Assembly: GCA_963775315.1 (NCBI GenBank)
Contig: CAVZIN010000012.1
Coordinates: 124,001 to 188,000, forward strand
Origin: CAWGHZ01 sp963775315
GTDB lineage: Bacteria; Pseudomonadota; Alphaproteobacteria; MPNO01; DASWLB01
DNA length: 64,000 nucleotides
Reading direction: 5' to 3'
Of this stretch, positions 41,244 through 50,026 are shown in pieces. The notes under the pieces are model-generated. The model was given only the letters and a program-made list of their open reading frames with translations. It did no database searches and had not been told where the DNA came from. Numbering within the stretch: the stretch's first letter is position 1; each line of letters starts with the position of its first letter. A program made the translations under genes and the position numbers.

Positions 41244-41665
41244 CAGTGGTCTCCGCAAAGAGCCCTGTTGATCGACGAAAGAACCCCTCCAGGGTTCTTC
41301 TTCAGATCGCACTCCCAGGCGACAATCACCCGCCAGCCGAGGTCTGAGAGGCGGTCGGCGTTGGCGCGATCACGAGCAACATTCCCCTCGAACTTGACCT
41401 TCCAGAATTCCGGCCGCGTTGATGGGGTCGTCGCGTTGCTGCACCCTTCGTGGCGGTGCCAGAAGCATCCATGCACGAAGATCGTCGTCCGGTACTTCGG
41501 AAGCACTATATCGGGTCGTCCAGGTAGATTCCGGTCGTGAAGGCGGAAGCGATAGCCGGCGCGATGCAGCAGCGATCGGAGCTTCACCTCCGGCTCTGTG
41601 TCGCGCCCTCTGATACGCGACATGTTCCAGCTCCGCCGCTCGCTGGTGAGGGCGTCCGCCATCAT
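41243..41665 (-). CDS. vsr: Very short patch repair endonuclease (Vsr)
   Basis: A 140-aa Vsr family protein, which nicks next to T:G mismatches that arise when 5-methylcytosine deaminates. Typical motifs are MSRIRGRDTEPEVKLR, the catalytic Asp in GRPDIVLPKYR (D52) and FVHGCFWHRHEGC with the zinc-site residues, then RPEFWKVKFEGN. Its presence beside a cytosine methyltransferase is expected; in MORC-type systems it could instead act as a nuclease subunit. Two tandem ATGs start it, and the preceding mini-ORF stop overlaps them. Confidence 0.92.
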   Translation of the reverse strand: MMADALTSERRSWNMSRIRGRDTEPEVKLRSLLHRAGYRFRLHDRNLPGRPDIVLPKYRTTIFVHGCFWHRHEGCSNATTPSTRPEFWKVKFEGNVARDRANADRLSDLGWRVIVAWECDLKKNPGGVLSSINRALCGDH

Positions 41666-41736
41666 TGGGCGTCCCGGATGGAAGCGAGTTCCTCGGTGGC
41701 AATTTCCTGCGCAAGCTTTGAGGCCCCCGTAGCCAT
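41662..41736 (-). CDS. Possible 24-aa mini-ORF coupled to vsr
   Basis: ATG 41736 directly follows the TAA TAA stops of the 200-aa gene. It encodes MATGASKLAQEIATEELASI plus RDAQ and stops with TGA inside the vsr start (ATGATG). Its exact fit between the two genes suggests a coupling leader peptide, or a remnant of a longer reading frame. Translation is unproven. Confidence 0.3.
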   Translation of the reverse strand: MATGASKLAQEIATEELASIRDAQ

Positions 41737-41739
41737 TTA

Positions 41740-42342
41740 TTAGCCGGTCCTTTCAGAAAGGCCGGCCCCCAATTCTCCTGGACCAAGTCCGGGAGATAGG
41801 GTCAGCTTCACAGAAGGACTCGGATCGTCCCAGGGAATCGCTGCGCAGTGCACGGCGAGATCATTGAACTGTGTATCGCCTTCCTCGAAAGCGGCCATGC
41901 TGCCGTCAAGCTGTCTTTCCAGGATAGCGGCAAGTCCGGCATGCACCACGCGGTCACGCGCCTTGGAGATAAAGACGATTGTGACAGGCTGCGTTCCGTC
42001 ATTGCCCGCCCTTGTTCTGATCAGGGCCAAGTCCTTGCAATCGAGTTCTGCGAAGGCATTTCCTTCGATCTTGTGGCCACCCAGCCGCCAATTCTTGCTG
42101 CTCTTGCCCAGCCGACGCAATTCACGGACGACGACATCACCGTAGGCACAAACGCAATTAAGGTTCGCGCCACCCGCATCGAAAGCTTCCTTGGACAGAA
42201 GGCGGCGTGCGATGTCCGCATTGACGTTGAGCGCACGCTGTTTGCTTTTTGCTGCTGCGCGGTGAGCCGCGAATAATCCGAGGTCCAATTCCACGAGAGA
42301 ACGGACAACAATGATCTCGGGAGCGGCGTCAACTCCTGCCAT
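41740..42342 (-). CDS. Hypothetical protein in the Dcm-MORC operon
   Basis: A 200-aa protein that I do not recognise. It has no signal peptide or membrane segment. Notable parts are AAHRAAAKSKQRALNVNADI, SSKNWRLGGHKIEG and VTIVFISKARDRVVHAGLAA, a mixed alpha/beta pattern with several conserved-looking basic residues. It starts 3 nt after the corrected dcm stop with GGGAG upstream, so it is part of the operon and could be a specificity or nuclease accessory subunit. The C-terminal ~25 residues (LSPGLGPGELGAGLSERTG) are low complexity. Confidence 0.6.
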   Translation of the reverse strand: MAGVDAAPEIIVVRSLVELDLGLFAAHRAAAKSKQRALNVNADIARRLLSKEAFDAGGANLNCVCAYGDVVVRELRRLGKSSKNWRLGGHKIEGNAFAELDCKDLALIRTRAGNDGTQPVTIVFISKARDRVVHAGLAAILERQLDGSMAAFEEGDTQFNDLAVHCAAIPWDDPSPSVKLTLSPGLGPGELGAGLSERTG

Positions 42343-42345
42343 ATA

Positions 42346-43892
42346 TCATCTCCCGGCCACAGCAATCTTTCTGACCGGGACTGCGAGAGCGGTTCTGATT
42401 TGCGCGAGAAGTTCAGTACCAATCGCCTTCGCCAGCAGCGGCGGCACCGCATTGCCGATCTGTCGGAAGGCGGATTCATTGTGCCACAGAATACGAAGCC
42501 ATCAGGGAATGACTGAAGCCGTGCAGCCTCCCGAACCGAAATCGTCCGAGCCTGCATGCTGTCGTAGTGAATGTGGCTGTAGCTGTCTTTGCCGAGATGA
42601 GCCATCAACGTGCGGGCGGGTCGATCAGGCTCCATTTTTCGCCATTTATTGGGGAATTTTGTATGGTCGTAGGGAGGAACGATAGTGGCTTTCAGGGCCC
42701 GCCAGGCATCGGACCCCTCCTCGATTGCGTCGCCCGCAGCTCGGTGCTGGGTAAGCTTCTCCTCGAACATGAGCATCGCCATCCGATAGGCTTGAGGATA
42801 TTGGTCCCCTGGCGAAAGGCGGGCGAATAGCTTGTAGTCCCGAGGCAAGTAGCGGATCACATGATCCCTGAGCGTGTCCGGTGCGGACAGTCCGGGCCAC
42901 TCCCTCATTAGTCGGGCATAGTCGGATCTGACATCGGCATGCCGGTAAGGAACGGGAATATCGAAGCGCCTTGCGCCGCGCTTCAAACGACCATTTTCCA
43001 ATTCAATCGGAGCATTGATAACAGGCAAATCTCCGAGCGCCTGTCGCACGGTGACGGCTTGTGGCACATCAGCTTCCGCTTCGGGGGTCGGTTTCCAGAA
43101 ACCGTCAGGGCCAAGCGTGTCACTGTCAGCCAGCAGTTTCAGCGCAACCGCGCGTGTCCCTTCATAACCGGGCGGCAGGATGATCTTGTGCGTCGGCTTT
43201 GGCAGCCTGACAGTGTCCGTGACCTCCCGGTGAATTGCCACGAGAAAGGCTCGCTCCCGCGTTTGAGGAACGCCATACATCGCAGCATTCAACAGTGTAT
43301 AGCCGCAGGCATAACCAATACCGGACAACACCTCGCAGATTTCATGCGCAATGTTGTGTCCGGCGAAGTTCAGCATGTCCGGGACGTTCTCAAGAACAAC
43401 AGCCAGAGGCGCGCAGGCTTTCACGTACTCGATATATTCAATATAGAGCCTTGCCCGAGGGTCGTGGCGAAATGCTTCAGGATGGTCGGCCACTTCACGC
43501 AGCTTGGATCGGCCAACACGTGCGAATGCTTGGCAAGGCGGGCCTCCCACGACAATATCGAAGGCCGTCTCCGGTTTGCCGAGAGCCAGTGCTTCCGTCA
43601 GTTTTTTTGGCGGAGTTTTCGTAATATCCCGTGCTTCGGCATGACGGGCATCTTTCGGATGGAAATTGGTCCCGTGTGAACGGGCGGCATCCGCATCAAA
43701 CTCAATCGCAGCGGCTATTTCATAGCCAGCGGCCTGGAAACCGAGCGAGAGCCCGCCACAACCCGAAAACAGGTCGAGCACACGCGGCTTTGCACCAGTC
43801 TGAATACGAACAATCTTCTGCCGCACCGACTGGAGACTGGGAGGCCGCCGTTTTCCAGCGGTGATCAGCGCGCTTGATTGCCGGCGGCTCAT
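42346..43892 (-). CDS. dcm: DNA (cytosine-5-)-methyltransferase, 3' end frameshifted
   Basis: A 5mC methyltransferase of about 515 aa. Motif I is DLFSGCGGLSLGF (about 40-52), motif IV GGPPCQ with catalytic C120, motif VI ENV (168-170) and motif VIII QTRERAF. After about residue 471 (FVFCGTMN) the given frame drifts away; adding one base at about 42,474-42,479 restores ESAFRQIGNAVPPLLAKAIG, the expected motif X, and the stop at 42,346. The recognition region lies between motifs VIII and IX. The target sequence is unknown. Its start overlaps the RHH gene stop (ATGA). Confidence 0.88.
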
Positions 43893-44105
43893 CTTCCTTT
43901 CCTCAACGACGGTTCGCCGGCAAACATTTCCGCCTGTACCGCGAACTGCTCCCGGTCCAGGTGTTCAGCAAATTAGGCGGGCAATCAGGGTGCTCTTCTT
44001 ATGACCGCGCTGCTCACAATACACGTCAAAGCAGCCAGACTCCTCCGGCGTTAGGAGCACTGAGATTTTTGCCGGCCCGGCATTCCCGAGGTGGGCTGTT
44101 TTCAT
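43889..44105 (-). pseudogene. Ribbon-helix-helix regulator heading the defence operon, frame broken once
   Basis: Start ATG 44105 (GGAAAA upstream) gives MKTAHLGNAGPAKISVLLTP then EESGCFDVYCEQRGHKKSTL, a typical ribbon-helix-helix strand followed by two helices. The given frame ends early at LIC; removing one base of the AAA run at 43,970-43,972 (plus strand) continues as IAEHLDREQFAVQAEM and ends in a TGA that overlaps the dcm ATG. Corrected length is 71 aa. RHH proteins bind operators as dimers, and a phased repeat lies upstream, so autoregulation of the operon is likely. Confidence 0.65.
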
Positions 44106-44145
44106 AATTTTCCTATACCGCAGAGCTGCTGAACTCTCAACACAG

Positions 44146-44173
44146 ATGCGCACTTCTGCGCAACTCTGCGCGG
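44146..44173. promoter_or_regulatory. Three 10-bp phased TGCGC repeats, likely RHH operator
   Basis: Three copies of TGCGC(A/G) start at 44,147, 44,157 and 44,167, exactly one helical turn apart and with TC between copies. They lie 40-65 nt upstream of the RHH start in the divergent gap to abiEi. Such phased direct repeats are typical sites for cooperative ribbon-helix-helix dimers. Confidence 0.55.
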
Positions 44174-44303
44174 AGTTTCTTGAAGGCGAATGAGCTCGGA
44201 GGGCGATCATCATATGGGAGAGTTCCGCCTGATAAGCGGATTTCCATTTATGGCCTTTGGTCAATCATGTTGAAAATTCCGCGCTAAGAGCGGATAATGA
44301 GAT

Positions 44304-45132
44304 ATGATCCGAGTCGAACGATCAGCCCTATCCTCCTACGCTTCCGGCCTGCTTGCCTGCGGGCCGGGGGGTCTTTTCTGCGGATGAGGCGCAGAAGGAG
44401 ATCGGCATCAGCCGGGGCGCATTCCTCGACGCCGCCGAGCGATTGCAGCGGCGCGGCCAGCTCATCCGGCCTCGGCGCGGCTTCTACGTGGTCGTGCCGC
44501 CCCAGCACGCCACGACGGGAGCGCCGCCGCCCGAGTGGTACATCGACGCCCTGATGCGCCACGAAAAGCGGCCCTACTATGTGGGGCTGCTGGCCGCGGC
44601 GGCGGCCCACGGCGCTTCCCATCAGGCCGTCATGGAGTTTCAGGTCGTCACGGACAAACTCCTGCCCGACATCGAGGCCGGACGGACGCGGATCGTCTTT
44701 TCCTACCGCAAGGACATGGCGGCGGTGGCGGCGGGGATCGAGGATCGCAAGACGCAATCGGGCTATATGAAGCTGTCCTCGCCGGAACTGACGGCGCTCG
44801 ACCTGGTGCGCTACCCGCAATCCGGCGCGGGCCTGGACAACATTGCGACGGTGCTTTCCGAGCTTGCCGAACGGCTGCAACCGGAAAAGCTCGCCTCCCT
44901 GTCGGGCGCCTTCGAGAAAGCGGTCGTGCAACGCCTTGGGCATCTGCTCGGAAGGCTGGGGCATCCGCAGATTGCGGAGCCGATGTTCGTGGCGCTGTCG
45001 GCGCGCGGGCCGCTGCCGTGGGTCGAACTCGATCCCAAACAGGCGGGCGATCCCGATTTGTCGCCGCCGCCGTCCGAACGCGATGACCGCTGGCGCGTGA
45101 TCGTTCGCCGACCGCCGGAGATCGACGAATGA
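44304..45132 (+). pseudogene. abiEi: AbiEi-type antitoxin, frame broken once
   Basis: Antitoxin/repressor of the AbiE type IV toxin-antitoxin family. From ATG 44304 the frame gives MIRVERSALSSYASGLLACG, then a +1 base in the G-run at 44,361-44,363 shifts it. The main part continues as GRGVFSADEAQKEIGISRGA (winged helix) and the AbiEi C-terminal domain, ending at 45,132. Corrected length is 275 aa. The alternative is a shorter intact protein from the TTG/ATG near 44,353. It overlaps abiEii by ATGA. Known AbiEi proteins repress their own promoter. Confidence 0.78.
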
Positions 45133-45988
45133 TCCCGCAGGACTACATCACCGCCTGGAGCCGCGTCGCGCCGTGGGCAAGCCAGCGGCAGGTCGAGCAA
45201 GACCTCATCATCAGCCGCGCGCTTGTCGCCATCTTCTCCGATCCGTTCCTGCGCGGCGAACTGCGCTTCCGTGGCGGCACGGCGCTCAACAAGCTGCATT
45301 TCCCCGCGCCGCTGCGCTACTCGGAAGACATCGACCTCGTGCGGACGAGCGCCGGTCCGATTGGTCCGGTTCTCGACGGTGTTCGTGCCGTGCTGGAGCC
45401 GTGGCTTGGCAAGGCAAAGTCCGATGCAAGCCCCGTCGCTCCGAAACTCCGCTTTCGCGTCGATGCGGAAGGCGAGCCCGCCGATGCGCGCATCAACCTC
45501 AAGGTCGAAATCAACACGCGCGAGCGGGAAGCCTACGATCCGCCCATCGAGATACCATTCGGCGTCGAAAATCCGTGGTTCGCCGGCGAGGCCGCGATCC
45601 CGACTTTCTCGCGGGAGGAAATGCTGGCGACCAAGTTGCGGGCTTTGCTTCAACGCAACAAGGGCCGCGATCTGTTTGACCTCGATCACGCGCTCACGGT
45701 GTTCGAGGGGTTGAACACGGCCCGGATCGTCGAATGTTTCCGGCTCTACCTCGAAAAGGCAGAGAAGCGATTTCCAGGGCCGAGGCGCAGCAGCGCATGT
45801 TCCAGAAACTCGCCAATCCGACCTTCTTCACCGACATGCGCCCGCTGCTTCAGACAGATCGCGCCAGGGCGCTGAACGACGAGACGCTCAAGGCCACCTT
45901 CGTCAGGGTGATGAACGAACTGATCGACCGGATACCCGGTGACGAATGGGCGAAGGCCGGGGAAATGCGGGAGCGGTTTGGGGTCTAG
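45129..45988 (+). pseudogene. abiEii: AbiEii nucleotidyltransferase toxin, frame broken once
   Basis: Toxin of the AbiE pair, a DNA polymerase beta-like nucleotidyltransferase (DUF1814). Motifs GGTALNKL (about 49-56) and SEDIDLV (about 65-71) hold the catalytic residues. A missing base near 45,760-45,766 breaks the frame after LYLEKA; the other frame resumes as EAISRAEAQQRMFQKLANPT and ends RERFGV at 45,988. Corrected length is 286 aa. Its last 4 bases overlap the convergent traD stop. If the break is real the toxin would lack its C-terminal quarter. Confidence 0.78.
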
Positions 45989-46203
45989 CCATCGTCGAAC
46001 GCCTGCTTTCCCTTCGCGGTCCAGAGCGCCCGTGCGTGTTCACCCTGCTCGCTTTTGAGCTTGTCGGCCATCCAGAGCATCGCGCCGTAGATCATGGCGC
46101 GGTCGTCGCCGGTGAGGTCCACGATCCCGGCCTTGACGACGAGGCCGCCGAGTTCGATCAGATGCCGCGTCCGCTTGCGGCGTTCGACCTGCCAGGTGCG
46201 CAT
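45985..46203 (-). CDS. traD: Conjugal transfer protein TraD (small, Ti-type)
   Basis: A 72-aa protein matching the small TraD of rhizobial/Ti-type transfer regions: MRTWQVERRKRTRHLIELGG then LVVKAGIVDLTGDDRAMIYG. It is an accessory to DNA processing at oriT and is not the large coupling ATPase of F plasmids. It starts 1 nt after the corrected traC stop and shows no frame break. Confidence 0.82.
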   Translation of the reverse strand: MRTWQVERRKRTRHLIELGGLVVKAGIVDLTGDDRAMIYGAMLWMADKLKSEQGEHARALWTAKGKQAFDDG

Positions 46204-46204
46204 G

Positions 46205-46532
46205 TCATGCCGCGCCCGCGCTCGCCTGATGCCGGTTGCGCGCTGCCCGGTTGCGGTTGAGCGCCGCCAGCGTCGCGGTCAGGCGCTGATGCAGATCGCC
46301 GCGACCGCCCCTGAAAGAACGCGGCGCCACGCTTCGCCCATGCCTCCCTCTTTCCGGCGTCCTTGGTTTCGGCCAGCACGATCAGCGCGCCCGCCAGTTC
46401 GTCGGCGGTCAGCGCGTCGGCGCCGGTCGAGATGACCAGCTCGCCGAGCTGCTGCACCTTGCGGGCTTTCAGGTCCCGCGCCTTGTCTTCCAGCGACTTC
46501 AGTTCCGCATCGAAGTCCCGTGGCTTGCGCAT
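46205..46532 (-). pseudogene. traC: Conjugal transfer protein TraC, frame broken once
   Basis: Small oriT-accessory protein of the Ti-type TraC family: MRKPRDFDAELKSLEDKARD then LKARKVQQLGELVISTGADA. The start ATG at 46532 was chosen by family match. One extra base in the CCCC run at 46,308-46,311 (plus strand) shifts the frame after AAFFQG; removing it gives GRGDLHQRLTATLAALNRN and a stop just before traD, 108 aa in all. TraC and TraD assist the TraA relaxase. Confidence 0.72.
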
Positions 46533-46645
46533 CGTCGTCCTCCATAAGCTGTCGATGGAGCGATGATAGTTGAGCGCCTGCCGCAATGCTGTAAGGTTGC
46601 CGGGACGGGCTGGAACGGCGCGAGCAGTCCCGAGAAATTAGTTTC

Positions 46646-46674
46646 GAGGGCGCGCTTATACGTCGTTCCGACGT
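46646..46674. other. Putative oriT (Ti/RSF1010-type nic region)
   Basis: In the gap between divergent traC and traA, the minus strand reads ACGTCG-GAA-CGACGT followed by ATAAGCGCG and CCCTC. Ti-plasmid and RSF1010 origins have the same build: an inverted repeat directly before a TAAGTGCG/CCCT-like nick site. The predicted nick is between 46,650 and 46,651 on the minus strand. Position next to a MobQ-type relaxase supports this. Confidence 0.78.
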
Positions 46675-46704
46675 GCGCTTCGCCGTGGTGATGTTCGGAT
46701 CGCG

Positions 46705-49647
46705 ATGGCGATCTATCATCTTCACGTCAAGGTCATCGGCCGCAAGTCCGGCTCCAGCGCGGTGGCCTCCGCCGCCTACCGCTCGGCCTCGCGGCTGCGC
46801 GACGACCGGCTTGAGCGCAGCCACGACTTCTCCAACAAGCGCGGCGTCGTCCATTCCGAGGTCATGCTGCCGGAGGATGCGCCCGAACAATGGCGCGACC
46901 GCGAACGGCTCTGGAACGATGTCGAGGCGTTCGAGGTCAGGAAGGACGCCCAGCTTGCCCGCGAGGTGGAGTTCGCCCTTCCGCGCGAGATGACGCAAGC
47001 CCAGGGCATCGAACTCGCCCGCGACTTCGTGCAGGCGGAGTTTGTCGATCAGGGCATGATCGCCGACCTCAATGTGCATTGGGACATGGCCGAGGACGGG
47101 ACGCCCAAGCCCCACGCCCATGTCATGCTGACCATGCGATCCGTGGACGAGAACGGCTTCGGCCCGAAGGTGCGGGACTGGAACCGCACCGAGATGGTCG
47201 AGCGTTGGCGCGAACGCTGGGCGGAGCTGGCCAACGAGCGCCTGGCCGAACTCGACATCGACGCGCGCATCGACCATCGCAGCCTGGAGGCGCAGGGCAT
47301 CGCGCTGGAGCCGCAAACGCCAGATCGGCGCGCCCGCGCAGCGCATCGAGGGCGAAGGGATCGAGGCCGCCGACCGCGCGGAAATGCACCGCGAGATCGC
47401 GCGCAACAACGGCGCGCGGATCATCGCCGATCCTTCGGTGGCGTTCGACGCGATCACCCACCAGCAATCGACCTTCACGCGGCGCGACATGGCGATGTTC
47501 GCGCATCGGCACAGCGACGGAATAGAGCAGTTCAACGCAGGTCATGGGCGCGATGCGGAGCGCGCCCGAGCTGGTCGAACTCGGCAGCGGACGGACGGGG
47601 CGAGGACCGCTTCACCACCCGCGAGATGATCGAGACCGAACAGCGCCTGCACCGCGCCGCCGAACTCATGGCCGAGACAGGAACGCCATGAGGTCGGCGA
47701 TAGGGACCGCGAAGCGGCGCTGGCGCGTGCGGAAGCGCGCGGCCTTGTCCTTTCGGGAGAGCAGGCCGAGGCGCTGGCGCATGTCACGGACGGGCGCGAT
47801 CTCGGCGTCGTCGTCGGTTATGCCGGGACGGGAAAGAGCGCGATGCTGGGCGTGGCGCGCGAAGCCTGGGAAGCGGCGGGCTACGAGGTCCGGGGCGTGG
47901 CGCTGTCCGGCATCGCCGCCGAGAATCTGGAAAGCGGATCGGGCATCGCGTCGCGCACCATCGCCAGCATGGAACACGGTTGGGGACAGGGCCGCGACGT
48001 GCTCACTTCCCGCGATGTGCTTGTCATCGACGAGGCGGGCATGGTCGGCACGCGCCAGTTGGAGCGCGTGCTGTCCCATGCCGCCGAGGCCGGCGCCAAG
48101 GTCGTGCTGGTCGGCGATCCGCAGCAGTTGCAATCCATCGAGGCGGGCGCGGCGTTCCGCTCCATTCACGAACGCCACGGCGGTGCGGAGATCGGCGAGG
48201 TGCGCCGCCAGCGGGAGGACTGGCAGCGCGACGCCACGCGCGATCTGGCGACCGGCCGGACGGGCGACGCGATCCATGCCTATGACACGCATGGCATGGT
48301 GCATGCCGCCGCAACACGCGAACAGGCGCGCGACGATCTGATCGACCGCTGGGACCGCGAGCGGCAGGCGTCGCCCGACAAGAGCCGCATCATCCTCACC
48401 CACACCAATGACGAGGTGCGCGCGCTCAATGAGGCGGCGCGCGAGCGGATGCGGGAAGCCGGCGATCTGGGCGATGACGTGCGCCTGACGGTCGAACGCG
48501 GCGAACGCAGCTTCGCCAGCGGGGATCGCGTCATGTTCCTGCAAAACGAGCGCGGCCTTGGCGTGAAGAACGGCACGCTCGGGACCGTCGAGCAGGTCAG
48601 CGAACGATCCATGTCCGTGCGCACCGATGACGGGCGCAGCGTCTCGTTCGACCTCAAGGATTACGACCGCATCGACCACGGCTATGCCGCGACCATCCAC
48701 AAGGCGCAGGGCATGACGGTGGACCGCACCCATGTTCTGGCGACGCCTGGCCTGGACGCCCACGGCAGCTATGTCGCCCTGTCGCGCCACCGCGACGGCA
48801 TGGACCTGCATTATGGCCGCGATGACTTCGCCGACGAGGACAGGCTTGTCCGCACCCTGTCGCGCGACCGGGCCAAGGATATGGCGTCGGATTACGAGCG
48901 CGCCGATCCGGCGCAGGGCTATGCCGAGCGGCGCGGCATCACCTTCCGCGAGCGGGTGAGCGGGTGGTCGAGATCGTCGCGCAAGGTCGTGCCGGAGAAG
49001 GTGCGCGGCATGTTCGACGGGTTGCGCCTGCCCGCCGATGGCGGGCAGGAGCGGAACGGGCGGCGGAAAGGAAGGTGGCGGAAGACCCGGAGAGGCCTTG
49101 CGCAGGCCCGCACCAAGGCGCTCGTGCGCCATGCCCGCGCCGTGGATGCGATCTTCGAGATGCAGGAGCAAGGCGGCAGGGCCAGCCCGGAGCAGGTGAA
49201 GGAATTGCAGGACGCCCGCAAAGCCTTCGAGGACGTGCGGCCCTATGGCTCGCACGACGCCGAAGCCGCCTACAAGAAGAACCCGGAACTTGCCTCGGAA
49301 GCGGCAACGGGCCGGGTCAATCGCGCTATTCGCGCCCTCCAGCTCGAAACCGAACTGCGCACCGATCCGCACCGGCGCGCCGACCGCTTCGTGGACGATT
49401 GGCGGAAGCTCGACCCGCGCCAGCGAGCGCCAGTATCAGGCGGGCGACATGTCCGGTTACAAGGCCACACGGTCGGCGATGGGCGACATGGCGAAGAGCC
49501 TCGAACGCGATCCGCAGCTTGAATCCATCCTCGAAGGCCGCAAGCGAGACCTCGGCATCTCGATTCAACTCGGGCCGCAGCCTTGGTCGGGAACTCGCCT
49601 TCAGCCACGGCATCGACCTCGGCAGAGGCCGGGGTATCGGACTGTAG
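46705..49647 (+). pseudogene. traA: TraA conjugative relaxase/helicase, frame broken six times
   Basis: MobQ-type relaxase fused to a helicase, which nicks oriT and unwinds the transferred strand. The relaxase domain starts MAIYHLHVKVIGRKSGSSAV (probable nucleophile Y4) with the metal-binding PKPHAHVML motif. The helicase domain has Walker A VGYAGTGKSAML, DEAGM and a late YAATIHKAQGMTVDRTH motif. Six +1 bases, near 47,320, 47,537, 47,597-47,600, 47,676-47,681, 49,414-49,416 and 49,572-49,574, split it. Removing all six gives 978 aa, the normal TraA length, with no other stop. Disruption may be technical. Confidence 0.85.
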
Positions 49648-49777
49648 AACTATCCTATTTTCCGCCGCCTCTACGCCACACTACTACGACCGCCAAATAT
49701 CTATTGCACAACAACAAATCATCGCTCTGTCTGGTCTCTGCAATCGTCAGAAACACCCAGCAGGAGGCAGCGCAGCC

Positions 49778-50000
49778 ATGCTCGTACCAGACCGTATCGT
49801 CCGCATGAAAACCGTTCTCGCCCGCACCGGCCTGTCCCGGTCCACCATCTATCGCAAGATCGCCGAGGGCACGTTCCCCGCCCAGGATTAGGATCAGCAT
49901 CAACGGTGCGGGCTGGCAGGAATCCGACATCGACCGCTGGATCGCCGATCCCGCCGGCTGGCGGCCACCAATGAACGACAAATGGTCGGAAGGAGGATGA
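49778..50000 (+). pseudogene. AlpA family phage-type regulator, frame broken once
   Basis: Small MerR-like helix-turn-helix protein: MLVPDRIVRMKTVLARTGLS then RSTIYRKIAEGTFPAQ. One extra G at 49,885-49,886 creates an immediate stop; without it the frame continues IRISINGAGWQESDIDRWIA and ends at 50,000, 73 aa. AlpA-type proteins regulate or assist excision of integrated elements, and it lies just before the integrase (convergent). CAGGAGG precedes the ATG. Confidence 0.72.
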
Positions 50001-50026
50001 CAGAATGGACGCGAACCGCACGTAGT

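Noticed and set aside
47666..49372. 568-codon minus-strand frame inside traA
   Set aside because: Antisense shadow of the helicase domain; composition is not protein-like.
46705..49647. Programmed frameshifting in traA
   Set aside because: Six +1 sites with no shared slippery motif or downstream structure; error or decay is simpler.
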